Shown here in pieces: positions 56,136-64,000 of a DNA stretch of 64,000 bases (positions are counted from its first letter, which is position 1; the number at the start of each line of letters is the position of its first letter). The stretch is from Myxococcales bacterium (lineage in GTDB: Bacteria; Myxococcota_A; Polyangia; Polyangiales; JADJMO01). Location: NCBI GenBank assembly GCA_016709545.1, contig JADJMO010000032.1:1-64000 (forward strand), in the 5' to 3' direction. The notes under the pieces are model-generated. The model was given only the letters and a program-made list of their open reading frames with translations. It was not told the DNA's origin and ran no database searches. The translations under genes and the position numbers were made by a program.

Positions 56136-57176
56136 TCAGCGACGGGGCGGGGCGTAGAGGTCGACGATCTGCACCGGGCGCCGCGTGATGCCGACCTCGA
56201 CCGACGTGCGTTCGCCCATCGCGTCGCCGCCGATCTGGAACGCGGTGCTCACGTCGAGCTCCACGCGCACGCGATCGATCAGGTAGTCCCACAACGAGTT
56301 CGGGTTCTGGTAGGTGCCGCGCCAGAGCCCCCGCACGTTGGGCACGAACTCGGTGGGCCCGATGGTGGTGATGCGGAGCGACATGCGGTCCTCGCGCGCC
56401 GTGGCGAACGGGAACACGCGGAACCCGAACCCGTAGTACGGGATGGTGCTGATCGACGCCATGCGCGCCGGGCCCTCGAAGATGGTCTCGCCGCGCTCGT
56501 AGACGGGGCGGTCGAGGACCTTGCCACCCTGGCCGATGGCGTAGGCGGTGGCTCCGAGGTTGACGACCCGCACGCGGGGCACCTTCTTGAAGAGGTACTT
56601 CGGCATGCTCATCGTGGTGGCGGCGAGCCCGTAGGAGACGAGGCCGGTGGCCCAGCGCATCGGCACGGGCAGGGCGCGGAACACGTCACGCACGCGGTGG
56701 AAATCGGCGAGCACGTTGGCGTCGATGCCGAACCCGCAGAAAGGCGCGAGGTGCCCCTCGACCTCGACGAGGCGCAGCGGGCGGGAGCCGGCGCGGTCGC
56801 GCAGGGCGTGCAGATCGGCGGCGAGGCCGCGGCGCCCGACTCCGTGGGCGCCGACGAACCACGCCAGCGAGTTGCCGGTGCCGAGGCGCAGCAGGCCGAA
56901 CTGCGGGGGCTCGACGCCACGGGCCTCGGCGAGGTGGACCACCCGCGTGACCACGGAGGTGAACGTGCCGTCGCCGCCGCCGGTGAGCACGGTCTTGTAG
57001 CCGCGATCGACCAGGGTCTCGGCGATCGAGCCTGCCTCTTCGAGCGAGCGGGAGACGAACAGGTCTCCGCTGTCGAGGATCTCCTCGAGCGTGTCGACGA
57101 CCTCGGCGGTGACGTTCTTGGCGTTGCCGTTGAGGACGACCGCCAGCCGCTCCGGCGCGTGGGGCTGCACCTCCAT
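56136..57176 (-). CDS. Diacylglycerol/sphingosine kinase-family protein
   Basis: The 346-residue protein has the DAGK catalytic fold: AVVLNGNAKNVT near the start, then LTGGGDGTFTSV with the nucleotide loop GGGDGT (66-71), and LLRLGTGNSLAWFVG. The second half (RVRVVNLGATAYAIGQGG, FGFRVFPFATAREDRMS) is the beta-sandwich substrate domain. It probably phosphorylates a lipid at the inner membrane. It faces the CheA-like gene tail to tail with only a few bases between. The start is the ATG at 57176. Confidence 0.85.
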   Translation of the reverse strand: MEVQPHAPERLAVVLNGNAKNVTAEVVDTLEEILDSGDLFVSRSLEEAGSIAETLVDRGYKTVLTGGGDGTFTSVVTRVVHLAEARGVEPPQFGLLRLGTGNSLAWFVGAHGVGRRGLAADLHALRDRAGSRPLRLVEVEGHLAPFCGFGIDANVLADFHRVRDVFRALPVPMRWATGLVSYGLAATTMSMPKYLFKKVPRVRVVNLGATAYAIGQGGKVLDRPVYERGETIFEGPARMASISTIPYYGFGFRVFPFATAREDRMSLRITTIGPTEFVPNVRGLWRGTYQNPNSLWDYLIDRVRVELDVSTAFQIGGDAMGERTSVEVGITRRPVQIVDLYAPPRR

Positions 57177-57302
57177 GAGATGCCGGGTGTGGCCGAGCGG
57201 CGCGAGCGCCGCAAGTGAACGGAACGAGCCGAAGGCCAGAGTCGTGAAACAGTGCAGTGAACGGCGGCCGCCGCCATGGGCGGCCGCTCTGGCAAGAACC
57301 AG

Positions 57303-58748
57303 CTACTTCTTGCCGAGGACGACCGGGCGCTTGAACGTGGAGGGCGCGTCGGCGCTGGGGAACGTGAGGCCCTGGGTCTTCTTGCGCGCGCACTCGCGCA
57401 GCGACGGGTCGAGCGGGGGCTCGAAGGCCCACGACTCGACCGTGCCCGCCTTGGACACGACCACGGTCATGGTGGTCTCGATGGTGAACTTGGGGCCGAT
57501 CGTGCCGCCGACGACGCACGCCTCGAGCCCCTGCTGGAGCTTGCCGAGGCCGTGCGCGGCCTGGGTGTCGGAGAGGCCGGCGGGAGGAGCGATGGAGGCC
57601 GTGGTGCTCGGGACCACCGTCGCCGTCTCGCTGACCGAAGCCGGCGCGGTGGCCGCGGTGGTGGCGCTGGTCGTGATCGGCGCCACCGTCATCACCGGCT
57701 TTGGCGCGGTGGGGTCGGTCGACCCCGGATGCGGGAGCGGCGCGAGGAGCGGGATGGCCGCGGCCGAGCCCGTGGTGGCCGCCTCGACCCGGAGGGCTGA
57801 CGCCACCTTGCCGTTGGCCGAGATCGGGTCGTTCACCACGCCGCCCGTGTCCCAGACGAAGTTGGCGATCTGCCCGGCCTTGACCTCGACGCCCTCGGTG
57901 CGCGCTGCGCCCTTCGGCCAGCCCCACACGACGACGCCCTCGGTGACGGCGATGTCGACGGCCTCTTCGGCGCGCTGCACCTGGAACTTGGTCCCGTGCA
58001 CCGCGATGCGATGGCGACCGAGGTCGATCGCGAGCGGCTCGCCGCCGGGCACGGGGGTGACGTCGGCGCCGATGGTGCCGTGGTCGAGGGCGAGCAGCAC
58101 ACGCTCCCCGTTCTCGAGCAGGCGCACCGAGCTCCCGCCGCTGATGCGCACGCGGAGCCGACCGTTGGCGGCGATCCAGCGCGTCTTCTCGAGCGGGACC
58201 GAGACCACCTCGCCGAGGGCGAGCGGGCGCGTGGCGCCGCCGTCCCCGATCTCGACGATGGGGGGATAGTTCTTGGCGGTGACCTGGGTCGAAGGAGGAG
58301 CGGGCTTCTTGTTCACCCAGAGGGCGAACGCCGCGGCGGCGGCGAGCACGGCGGCGCCGTAGACCATCGTGCGGTTCGGGGGCTTGGCCGCGGAGATCGG
58401 CCGCACGTCAGCGCCCTTGCGGATGCGCGTGCCGCTGGTCTCGTTGCTGGCGAACGGGTGCTCGCTCACGACCTCACTGCGCTGCCTCTCGGCCTGCGCC
58501 CGTTCACTGCGCGCGGGCTCACTGCCGAGCCGCGCCTCGAGCCGTGCCCACGCGTCGTCCAGCGAAGCTTGCGGGCTCGATCGAGACACCTCGAGCAGTT
58601 GCACGTCGTCGGCGATCGAGAGCAACGCCGGCCCGAGAGAAGCGGGCCCATCGATAGAGGCGAGCTGCTCTTCGGTGAGCGGCGGATCGCCGTCCTCGTC
58701 TCCCTGCGAGCCCGACGAGCCCAGCGTTCCTGTGCGGTCGTCGCTCAT
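57303..58748 (-). CDS. FecR-domain protein, probable anti-sigma factor
   Basis: The 481-residue protein has an acidic cytoplasmic N-terminus (about 1-125), a single membrane helix (YGAAVLAAAAAFALWV), a periplasmic FecR-like beta domain (LPLGEVVSVPLEKTRWIAAN region and GTKFQVQRAEEAVDIAVTEG) and a Thr/Ala/Pro-rich linker. The last domain (about 395-481) has the AgmX/PglI-like pattern with a conserved Cys pair (LEACVVGGTIG, LRECARKK) common in myxobacterial proteins. Its ATG overlaps the stop of the sigma gene, so this is a sigma/anti-sigma pair. Confidence 0.85.
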   Translation of the reverse strand: MSDDRTGTLGSSGSQGDEDGDPPLTEEQLASIDGPASLGPALLSIADDVQLLEVSRSSPQASLDDAWARLEARLGSEPARSERAQAERQRSEVVSEHPFASNETSGTRIRKGADVRPISAAKPPNRTMVYGAAVLAAAAAFALWVNKKPAPPSTQVTAKNYPPIVEIGDGGATRPLALGEVVSVPLEKTRWIAANGRLRVRISGGSSVRLLENGERVLLALDHGTIGADVTPVPGGEPLAIDLGRHRIAVHGTKFQVQRAEEAVDIAVTEGVVVWGWPKGAARTEGVEVKAGQIANFVWDTGGVVNDPISANGKVASALRVEAATTGSAAAIPLLAPLPHPGSTDPTAPKPVMTVAPITTSATTAATAPASVSETATVVPSTTASIAPPAGLSDTQAAHGLGKLQQGLEACVVGGTIGPKFTIETTMTVVVSKAGTVESWAFEPPLDPSLRECARKKTQGLTFPSADAPSTFKRPVVLGKK

Positions 58749-59425
58749 TCGTCTGCCTCCGCACTCTTGGAACTCTTGGATTCGCCCCCCTTGTCGTTGC
58801 CACCCAACCCTGCAAAACCTCCGTGGCGGTCGACCACGCCGGCGAGCAGCGGGTGTGCGCGCATGCGCTCCTCGAGCTCGCGACGGGCGTAGAACAGACG
58901 CGTGCGCACCGTGAGCACCGGCGCGTCGACGACGGCGGAGATGTCGGTCGGCGACATGCCCTCGAGGTCGTGCAGCACGAAGACGATGCGCTTCTTCTCG
59001 CCGATGGTCTCGAGGAGCGCGAAGAACGCGGCCACGCGCGAGCGGCGGTCGGCGTCGACGTCGGGCAGCACCGTGTCGTCGTCCTCGACGGGGCTCGCGA
59101 GCTCTTCGGTGAGGACGGGCCGGCTCTTCTCGGCGCGGCGCTGCATGAGCACGACGTTGACGGTGACGCGGTGGAGCCACGTGGAGAAGCGCGCCTCGCC
59201 GCGGAAGTCGCGGAGGCTCTTGTGCACCTGGACGAACACCTCCTGGACGAGGTCTTCGAGGTCGGGGCGCGGACCGACCATGCGGTAGGCGAGGCGCGAG
59301 ACGTCGGCGCGGTGCTTCTCGAACAGCTGGCGGAAGGCGTGGCGGTCGCCCTCGCGGGCGCGGGTGACGAGGCGTGCGGACTCGTCGGCGACGTCGTTCG
59401 CGGGGCGGCGGTCGGTCGCGGTCAC
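58745..59425 (-). CDS. ECF RNA polymerase sigma factor
   Basis: The 226-residue protein has sigma region 2 (AFRQLFEKHRADVSRLAYRM, DLEDLVQEVFVQVHKSL, RFSTWLHRVTVNVVLMQRR) and region 4 (KKRIVFVLHDLEGMSPTDIS, LTVRTRLFYARRELEERM). I chose GTG 59425 because the sequence upstream of it is not conserved-looking; an ATG further up would extend it by about 53 residues. The C-terminal 30 residues are Gly/Ser/Lys-rich. It overlaps the FecR-domain gene and should be released by it on a surface signal. Confidence 0.93.
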   Translation of the reverse strand: MTATDRRPANDVADESARLVTRAREGDRHAFRQLFEKHRADVSRLAYRMVGPRPDLEDLVQEVFVQVHKSLRDFRGEARFSTWLHRVTVNVVLMQRRAEKSRPVLTEELASPVEDDDTVLPDVDADRRSRVAAFFALLETIGEKKRIVFVLHDLEGMSPTDISAVVDAPVLTVRTRLFYARRELEERMRAHPLLAGVVDRHGGFAGLGGNDKGGESKSSKSAEADE

Positions 59426-59704
59426 GCCGGATCCACCAGGAGCATGCGTCCCCTCGTGGGCATCGGATCGATCGCCGGAGGTCGCTTGCACGACCTTCAA
59501 CCTAGCCCCGCTGGCTGGCTCTGCCCAGGGGAACTGGAGAACGGCTTCCACGTGGATCATGGATGCGAAGAGCTCGAGGAGCATTCAGCCGGCTTTGTCG
59601 CTCCCGGACCGTCCCCGTCCGGTCCTCCGCTCCGGGCCGCGCACCCTGTCCCACACGGCGCGGCTATTTTGGCCGTTTCCACGGATTCGGGCGAGACGAC
59701 GGAC

Positions 59705-59821
59705 ATGGTCCTCGCCATCGTCTCCATCCTGGTGGTCGTGGTCGGAAGCGACGTCCTCGAGCTGGTGCTCGCCCGTCGGGCGGTCCCCAAGCGTCGGGCA
59801 CCTCTGCTCCTCGGCCGGTAG
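59705..59821 (+). CDS. 38-aa small membrane protein (tentative)
   Basis: A short reading frame from the ATG at 59705 to the TAG at 59819 encodes one hydrophobic helix (LAIVSILVVVVGSDVLELVL) and a basic tail (ARRAVPKRRAPLLLGR). It lies 15 bp upstream of the FliR/SctT-like gene. The profile is that of a single-span membrane peptide, but chance cannot be excluded in GC-rich DNA. Confidence 0.4.
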   Translation: MVLAIVSILVVVVGSDVLELVLARRAVPKRRAPLLLGR

Positions 59822-59836
59822 TACTCTCGCGCGCCC

Positions 59837-60556
59837 ATGGGGCCGCCTCCGCTCGCGCGCGTCGTCGAAGAGCTGCTCGGGCGCGCCCCGGCCCTCCTCC
59901 CGTACGCCCGCGCCTTCGCGCGCGTCCTCCCCGCTGCGACCCTGGTGCCGGCGTTCGCCGTGCGCGGGTTGCCCGGGCCCGTCCGTCCGTTGCTCGCCCT
60001 CGCGCTCGCGGCGCCGCTCGCCGGAGGCTTCTCCTCGGAGGCCTCTGGCTCGGTGCCGTGGGTGCTCCTCGCCGAGGCGGTGCAGGGCATCCCGCTCGCG
60101 ATCGCGCTCGCGACACCGCTGTGGATGGCCGCCCACGTGGGGGCGATCGGCGACGCGCTGCGCGGGGCTCCCGAAGCGACGCAGGCCGCGCCCGCGCAGG
60201 CCGAAGGCGCGCGCGGGCCGCTCGCCACGCTCTCCGCCACGCTCGCGGCGGCCGCGTTCCTCGCGAGCGGGGCCACCACGCGCGCGCTCCTGTTGCTCGC
60301 GCGCGCCGAGACCTCGCCGCACGTGGCGGCCTGGGCGCGGGCCGCGCGCGCGTTGACCGATGGCCTGCGCGTCTCGGTGCTCCTGTCGGCGGGGGTGCTC
60401 GTGCCCATGGCCACCCTCGAGGTCGGCCTCGCGGTGATCGGTCGGGGCGCGCAGCCGCTCTCCTCGCAGCCCCTCGCGGTGCTCACGCGGCCGCTGGTCG
60501 CGGTGGTGGCCCTCGCGGCGACCCTCGAGCTCGCGGTGCGCGCGCTGGTGAAGTGA
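59837..60556 (+). CDS. FliR/SctT-like membrane protein
   Basis: The 239-residue protein has five to six hydrophobic segments. The order resembles FliR/EscT/SctT export-gate subunits: FARVLPAATLVPAFAVRGLP, VRPLLALALAAPLAGG, VLLAEAVQGIPLAIALATPL and WMAAHVGAIGDALRG, where the family has an E-x3-G-x-P loop and a GxxxD loop. It starts at the ATG at 59837. No other type III or flagellar export gene is nearby, so it could be a stray component of a dispersed system or only a distant relative. The call is moderate. Confidence 0.5.
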   Translation: MGPPPLARVVEELLGRAPALLPYARAFARVLPAATLVPAFAVRGLPGPVRPLLALALAAPLAGGFSSEASGSVPWVLLAEAVQGIPLAIALATPLWMAAHVGAIGDALRGAPEATQAAPAQAEGARGPLATLSATLAAAAFLASGATTRALLLLARAETSPHVAAWARAARALTDGLRVSVLLSAGVLVPMATLEVGLAVIGRGAQPLSSQPLAVLTRPLVAVVALAATLELAVRALVK

Positions 60557-60575
60557 GCGGCCGGCATCCCGCCTC

Positions 60576-60740
60576 CCCGGGCTGGAAGCCCGGGCACCGA
60601 CCGCGGGGGCCCGCCAGGGGCGGGCTCCAGCTTGCCGCACGGATCGCGCATATTCAGCCCGAAACGGCCAGACGAGGCCCCGGCCGCGAGCCCGCAGAGC
60701 GGGCTCCACGGCAGTGGTGCCCCGGGCTTCAGGCCCGGGG
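60576..60740. repeat. Cluster of four small GC-rich hairpins (REP-like)
   Basis: Between the FliR-like gene and ftsE are four perfect stem-loops: CCCGGGCT/AGCCCGGG (60576-60583/60587-60594), GCCCGCC/GGCGGGC (60609-60615/60619-60625), GCCCGC/GCGGGC (60690-60695/60699-60704) and CCCCGGGC/GCCCGGGG (60720-60727/60733-60740). Loops are 3-5 nt. The second and third are both followed by TCCA. They are consistent with a dispersed REP-like family; transcription termination is also possible. Confidence 0.75.
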
Positions 60741-60787
60741 AGATCGAAAGTTGGCCACTGGTCCGAAAGCCCGTTACCGCCCCGACC

Positions 60788-61676
60788 ATGGCCGGTTCCG
60801 GAGGACGTGCCCCCCTTTCACCCTTCTTGCGCAAGAACGCGCGTGACGCGCTGCGCGGCACCGACGCGCAGGCGAAGAAGCCCGTGCTGGTGTTCGACTC
60901 GGTGCAGAAGGTCTACCGCGACCCGAGCGGCAACGACCGCCACGTCCTGCGCGGGGTCGACCTCGCGATCGAGCGCGGCGAGTTCGTGTTCGTGACCGGC
61001 GCCTCGGGGGCCGGCAAGAGCACGCTGCTCAAGCTGGTCTACCGCGCCGAGACCGTGGACGAGGGCCGCATCCTGTTCTGCGGCCGCGACGTCGCGCGGC
61101 TCACCGACGACAGCGTGCCGTTCCTGCGGCGCAACCTCGGCATCGTCTTCCAGGACTTCAAGGTGGTCCCCACCTGGACCGTCGCCGAGAACGTCGCCAT
61201 CTCCCTCGAGGTGATCGGCGTCGCGACGCGCCTCGTGCGCCAGCGGGTGGCCGTCGCGCTCGAGCGCGTGGGCCTCGCGGGCCGCGGCGGTGACCGCGCC
61301 GGCGTGCTCTCGGGCGGCGAGCAGCAGCGCGTCGCCATCGCGCGCGCCATCGTCGGCGAGCCCCCGCTCGTGCTCGCGGACGAGCCGACCGGCAACCTCG
61401 ATCCGGCCCTCGCCCTCGACATCCTCGGCCTGTTCGAGGAGATCCACGCGAGCGGCACCACCGTGATGTTCGCGACGCACGACCGCACGCTCCTCGACGT
61501 GCGCGCGCCGCATCCTCGTCCTCGACGAGGGGCAGGTCACCGACGTACCGAGCGGGCTCTCCTCGCTCGGCGAAGACATGGACGCCGTCGTCGACGGCGA
61601 GGACTACGGCGTCGACGAGGAGTCGGCGCCACGGGCCATCTACGTCCAGCAGCGTCGGCTGCGGCGGGCGGGCTAG
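60788..61676 (+). CDS. ftsE: Cell division ATP-binding protein FtsE, frameshift near 61505
   Basis: FtsE is the ATPase of the FtsEX complex, which activates peptidoglycan hydrolases at the septum. The start is the ATG at 60788. Walker A is GASGAGKS (71-78); also visible are the Q-loop GIVFQDFKVVPTWTVAENV, signature LSGGEQQRVAIARA, Walker B PLVLADEPTGNLD and the H-loop FATHDR. After LLDVRA the frame changes in a CGCGCGC run near 61500-61508; with a two-base correction the protein continues RRILVLDEGQVTDVPSGLSS to the TAG at 61674-61676. It has a 30-residue N-terminal extension and a longer C-terminus than E. coli FtsE. FtsX follows 9 bp later. Confidence 0.93.
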
Positions 61677-61685
61677 GAGCAGCAC

Positions 61686-62558
61686 ATGAGCGGGAGCATC
61701 GAACGAGCCCAGCGAGGTCTGAAAGCCGAGTGGCGGCTCCACGCGCTGAGCGTGGTGAGTCTGGCCGTCGCGTTCGTCTGCCTCGGCGCGGCGCTGCTCG
61801 TCGTGTGGAACATCCACGCGCTCAAGGAGCGCTGGGGCCACACCGGGCGCGCCTCGGTCTACCTGAAGGACGGCGCGCAGCCCGCGCAGGTCGAGGCGCT
61901 GGTCTCCGCGCTCAAGGCCACCCCCGAGGTGCGCGGCGTGCGCTACCTCTCGCCCGCCGAGGCGCGCAACGGCGCGCTCGGCACCGCCGGCGACCCGACC
62001 CTGAAGGCGCTCCCGCTCGAGGCGTTCCCCGCCTCGATCGAGGTCGACGTGAACCCGGGCACCAGCGAGGCCGAGGTGCAGGCGATGGTCGGGAAGCTCG
62101 GCGCGCTCCCCGCGGTCGAGGGCGTCGAGACCTACGGCACCTGGACCGAGCGGCTCGGCTCGCTCCTGCACGGCGGCACCCTCGCGGCCGGCGCGCTCGC
62201 GGCGATCGTCTTCGGCGCGGTGCTCGCGGTGGTCGGCTCGACGATGCGCCTCGCGCTCACGCGCCGTCGCGCCGAGGTCGAGGTGATGAAGCTCGTGGGC
62301 GCCTCCGACGCCTTCGTGCGCACCCCCTACGTCCTCGAGGGCACGTTCCAGGGCGCGCTCGGCGCGACGGTGGCGCTCGCCATCCTCGGCGCGCTGTTCT
62401 CGCTCGTGCGCAGCCGCTTCGACGCCGACCTCGGCGGCCTCCTCGGGCTCGACCCCACGTTCCTCCCCGCCGTCGCGGTCGTCGGCCTGATCATGGTCGG
62501 CGCGGTGCTCGGCGCGATGGGCGGTGCGCTCGGCCTCCGTCGCCTGACCACGGTCTGA
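61686..62558 (+). CDS. ftsX: Cell division protein FtsX
   Basis: The 290-residue protein has the FtsX plan: a cytoplasmic N-terminus, one membrane helix (VVSLAVAFVCLGAALLVVWN), a periplasmic domain of about 120 residues (ASVYLKDGAQPAQVEALVSA, VRGVRYLSPAEARN, PASIEVDVNPGTSEAEVQAM), then three helices in the C-terminal half (AALAAIVFGAVLAVVGSTMR, FQGALGATVALAILGALFSL, VAVVGLIMVGAVLGAMGGAL). It couples FtsE ATP hydrolysis to a periplasmic hydrolase or activator. The next gene starts two bases after its stop. Confidence 0.95.
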   Translation: MSGSIERAQRGLKAEWRLHALSVVSLAVAFVCLGAALLVVWNIHALKERWGHTGRASVYLKDGAQPAQVEALVSALKATPEVRGVRYLSPAEARNGALGTAGDPTLKALPLEAFPASIEVDVNPGTSEAEVQAMVGKLGALPAVEGVETYGTWTERLGSLLHGGTLAAGALAAIVFGAVLAVVGSTMRLALTRRRAEVEVMKLVGASDAFVRTPYVLEGTFQGALGATVALAILGALFSLVRSRFDADLGGLLGLDPTFLPAVAVVGLIMVGAVLGAMGGALGLRRLTTV

Positions 62559-62560
62559 CC

Positions 62561-63636
62561 ATGCGCAAGAACCTCCGGCTCCTCCCGCTCGCGCTGCTCC
62601 TCGCGGCGCCGCAGCTCGCGCAGGCGCAGAACACCGCGCCTGCCGCGGCGCCGGTCGCCGCTGCGCCGGCCACGACGGTCGCCGCGCCGGTCCCGGGCTT
62701 CGTCGACCCGACCGGGCTGCCGGTGATCCCGACCACACCTTCGGCGTTCTCGCCGCAGGCCGCGCTGCTCCTCGAGAAGCGGCTCGCGACGCTCGACCAC
62801 GACCTCGAGGCCGCGCGCGCCGAGCTCACCGCCATCGGCCCGAAGCGCCTCGCCGCGACCAACCGCATCAAGTCGCGCGGCCGCACGCTCTACCGCATGC
62901 TGCGCGCGGGGTTCCTGCCGCTCGGCGGGGGCTTCGGCGCGTTCGTCGACCACGCGCAGCGCGTGGAGCGCCAGAAGCGCCTCATCCGCGCCGACCTCGC
63001 CGAGGAGCTCAAGCTCCTCGAGCGCAGCAAGACCCTCGCGACCTCGCTCGAGGGGTGGGTGAAGGAGCGCGCGGAGCTCGCCGACAAGAAGGCGCTGGTC
63101 GACGCGGCCAAGGTCGCCATCGACGAGGAGAAGCGCCGCCGCGAGGCGTTCGAGCGCGCGTTCGGCAGCTCCACCTTCGAGGGCTACAAGCCGAAGAGCG
63201 ACGGCGAGATCGTCGTCTACGGACCCACCGGCAAGGCCCCCTCGAGTCGCTCGAGTCGGGCACGTTCAAGTCGCGCAAGGGGCGCCTGAACTTCCCGGTG
63301 GGCGGGCAGACCGACACCAAGCCCACCAACAAGGAGGGCGGCCCCGCGGTCGAGATCAAGGCCTCGCTCGGCGCGGTGGTGCGCGCGGTGCACGCCGGAC
63401 GCGTCGCCTTCGCCGATCGCTACGGCACCTACGGGCAGCTCGTGATCCTCGACCACGGCGACCGCTGCTACACGGTGAGCGCCAACCTCGGCACGCTCGA
63501 CGTGAAGGTCGGCGACGACGTCTCGGCGGGCGAGAAGCTCGGCACGGTCGGCGACGACGGGCGCGGTCCCTCGCTCTACTTCGAGGTGCGCATCGACAAC
63601 GTGAAGGTCTCCCCGACGGTCTGGCTCGGGCTGTGA
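62561..63636 (+). CDS. EnvC-like protein: coiled coil + degenerate LytM/M23 domain, frameshift at 63237
   Basis: The protein starts at ATG 62561 with a Sec signal (LPLALLLAAPQLAQAQ) and a Pro/Ala-rich segment, then a long coiled coil (residues about 65-200). The M23/LytM-like domain begins GGPAVEIKASLGAVVRAVHA and includes YGTYGQLVILDHGDRCYTVS, GDDVSAGEKLGTVGDDGRG and SLYFEVRIDNVKVSPTVWLG. The metal-binding histidines of active M23 enzymes are replaced (SANL for YAHL; LYFEVR for LHFEVR), as in EnvC. Near 63237-63241 a C5 run needs one more C to join the halves (GKAPLESLESGTFKSR). Its position right after ftsEX matches an amidase-activator role. Confidence 0.88.
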
Positions 63637-64000
63637 GCCCGCTCCGGTGGGCGGTCGTGGCGGCGCTGCTCGTCGGCTGCCAGCCGGCCGCCTTCCCACG
63701 CACGGGCGACGTCACCGAGCCCGGACAGCTCTCCGCCGACGTGAGCCTCACGCCGGTGGCCTACGAGCCGCAGACGATCACGCTCTCCGACGGTCGCACG
63801 CTGCGCACGAAGGCGGCGTTCTTCCCGATGGTGCACGCGGGCCTCCGCGGCGGCGTCGGGCGCTGCGAGATCGGCGCGATCTACGCGATGACGCGCCTGC
63901 AAGGCGAGGGGCGGTGCGGGCTCCTGCAGCCGCGCCACGGCCACCCGGTCTCGCTCGCGTTCTCGGGCGCGATCGGCCTCGACTACGGCCCCTACTTCGC
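63633..64000 (+). CDS. Lipoprotein, partial (3' end outside window)
   Basis: The GTG at 63633 overlaps the EnvC-like stop by four bases (GTGA). The product begins LRWAVVAALLVGCQPAAFP, a lipoprotein signal with Cys about residue 16, followed by strands (GQLSADVSLTPVAYEPQTIT, AAFFPMVHAGLRGGVGRCEI) that look like an outer-membrane beta-barrel or beta-sandwich start. Only 122 residues are visible. It is probably part of the ftsEX transcript. Confidence 0.75.
   Translation, partial: MSPLRWAVVAALLVGCQPAAFPRTGDVTEPGQLSADVSLTPVAYEPQTITLSDGRTLRTKAAFFPMVHAGLRGGVGRCEIGAIYAMTRLQGEGRCGLLQPRHGHPVSLAFSGAIGLDYGPYF

Noticed and set aside
60557..60787. A small RNA or CRISPR-like array in the hairpin cluster
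   Set aside because: Stems differ in sequence and spacing is irregular; no direct repeat/spacer pattern is present.

Overview
This is a very GC-rich chromosomal segment that looks like Myxococcota (order Polyangiales or a relative). The signs are many lipoproteins with Asp/Ser/Thr/Ala-rich linkers, large eukaryotic-type Ser/Thr kinases fused to AAA and TPR modules, TIGR02996-type repeat-companion proteins, and hybrid sensory kinases. I see no rRNA, tRNA, CRISPR array, phage or insertion sequence.

Layout. 1-5.7 kb: partial thiG, a hypothetical, a TMTC-like membrane/TPR protein and a small membrane TPR-like protein, all minus. 5.7-11.1 kb: DUF177/YceD, rpmF (L32), fabH, speA (with an in-frame TAG) and a pentameric ligand-gated ion channel homologue. 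11-20.4 kb: reductase, RIO kinase, TIGR02996 protein, FHA protein, small membrane proteins, DUF4274, a beta-helix lipoprotein, a ferritin-like di-iron protein and its TetR neighbour with palindromic operator candidates. 20.4-29.5 kb: LTD lipoprotein, GGDEF cyclase with a PknK-like kinase, a second kinase, a TPR/TylF-like methyltransferase and an ankyrin protein. 29.5-38.8 kb: a lipoprotein-rich accessory stretch with a class A beta-lactamase, Cys-rich lipoproteins, a Uma2 nuclease, a decayed FG-GAP/UnbV fragment and a segmental duplication bounded by a long palindrome. 38.8-42.7 kb: second TIGR02996 protein, membrane protein, DUF362 protein.

42.7-49.8 kb holds the most interesting module: a SulP anion transporter fused at its C-terminus to a complete gamma-class carbonic anhydrase domain, translationally coupled to two SPFH/band-7 proteins and divergent from a histidine kinase/NtrC-type regulator pair. 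49.8-56.1 kb: a PNGase F-like lipoprotein, an esterase-like lipoprotein, and a periplasmic binding protein overlapping a CheA-like transmembrane kinase. 56.1-64 kb: a DAG-kinase-family protein, an ECF sigma/FecR pair, a FliR/SctT-like membrane protein, a cluster of small GC hairpins, then ftsE, ftsX, an EnvC-like degenerate LytM protein and a partial lipoprotein.

Caution: about a dozen apparent frameshifts and two in-frame TAG codons interrupt otherwise well-conserved genes (including ftsE, speA and yceD). Several lie in C/G homopolymers or GC dinucleotide runs, so many may be sequencing errors. They are listed per gene.
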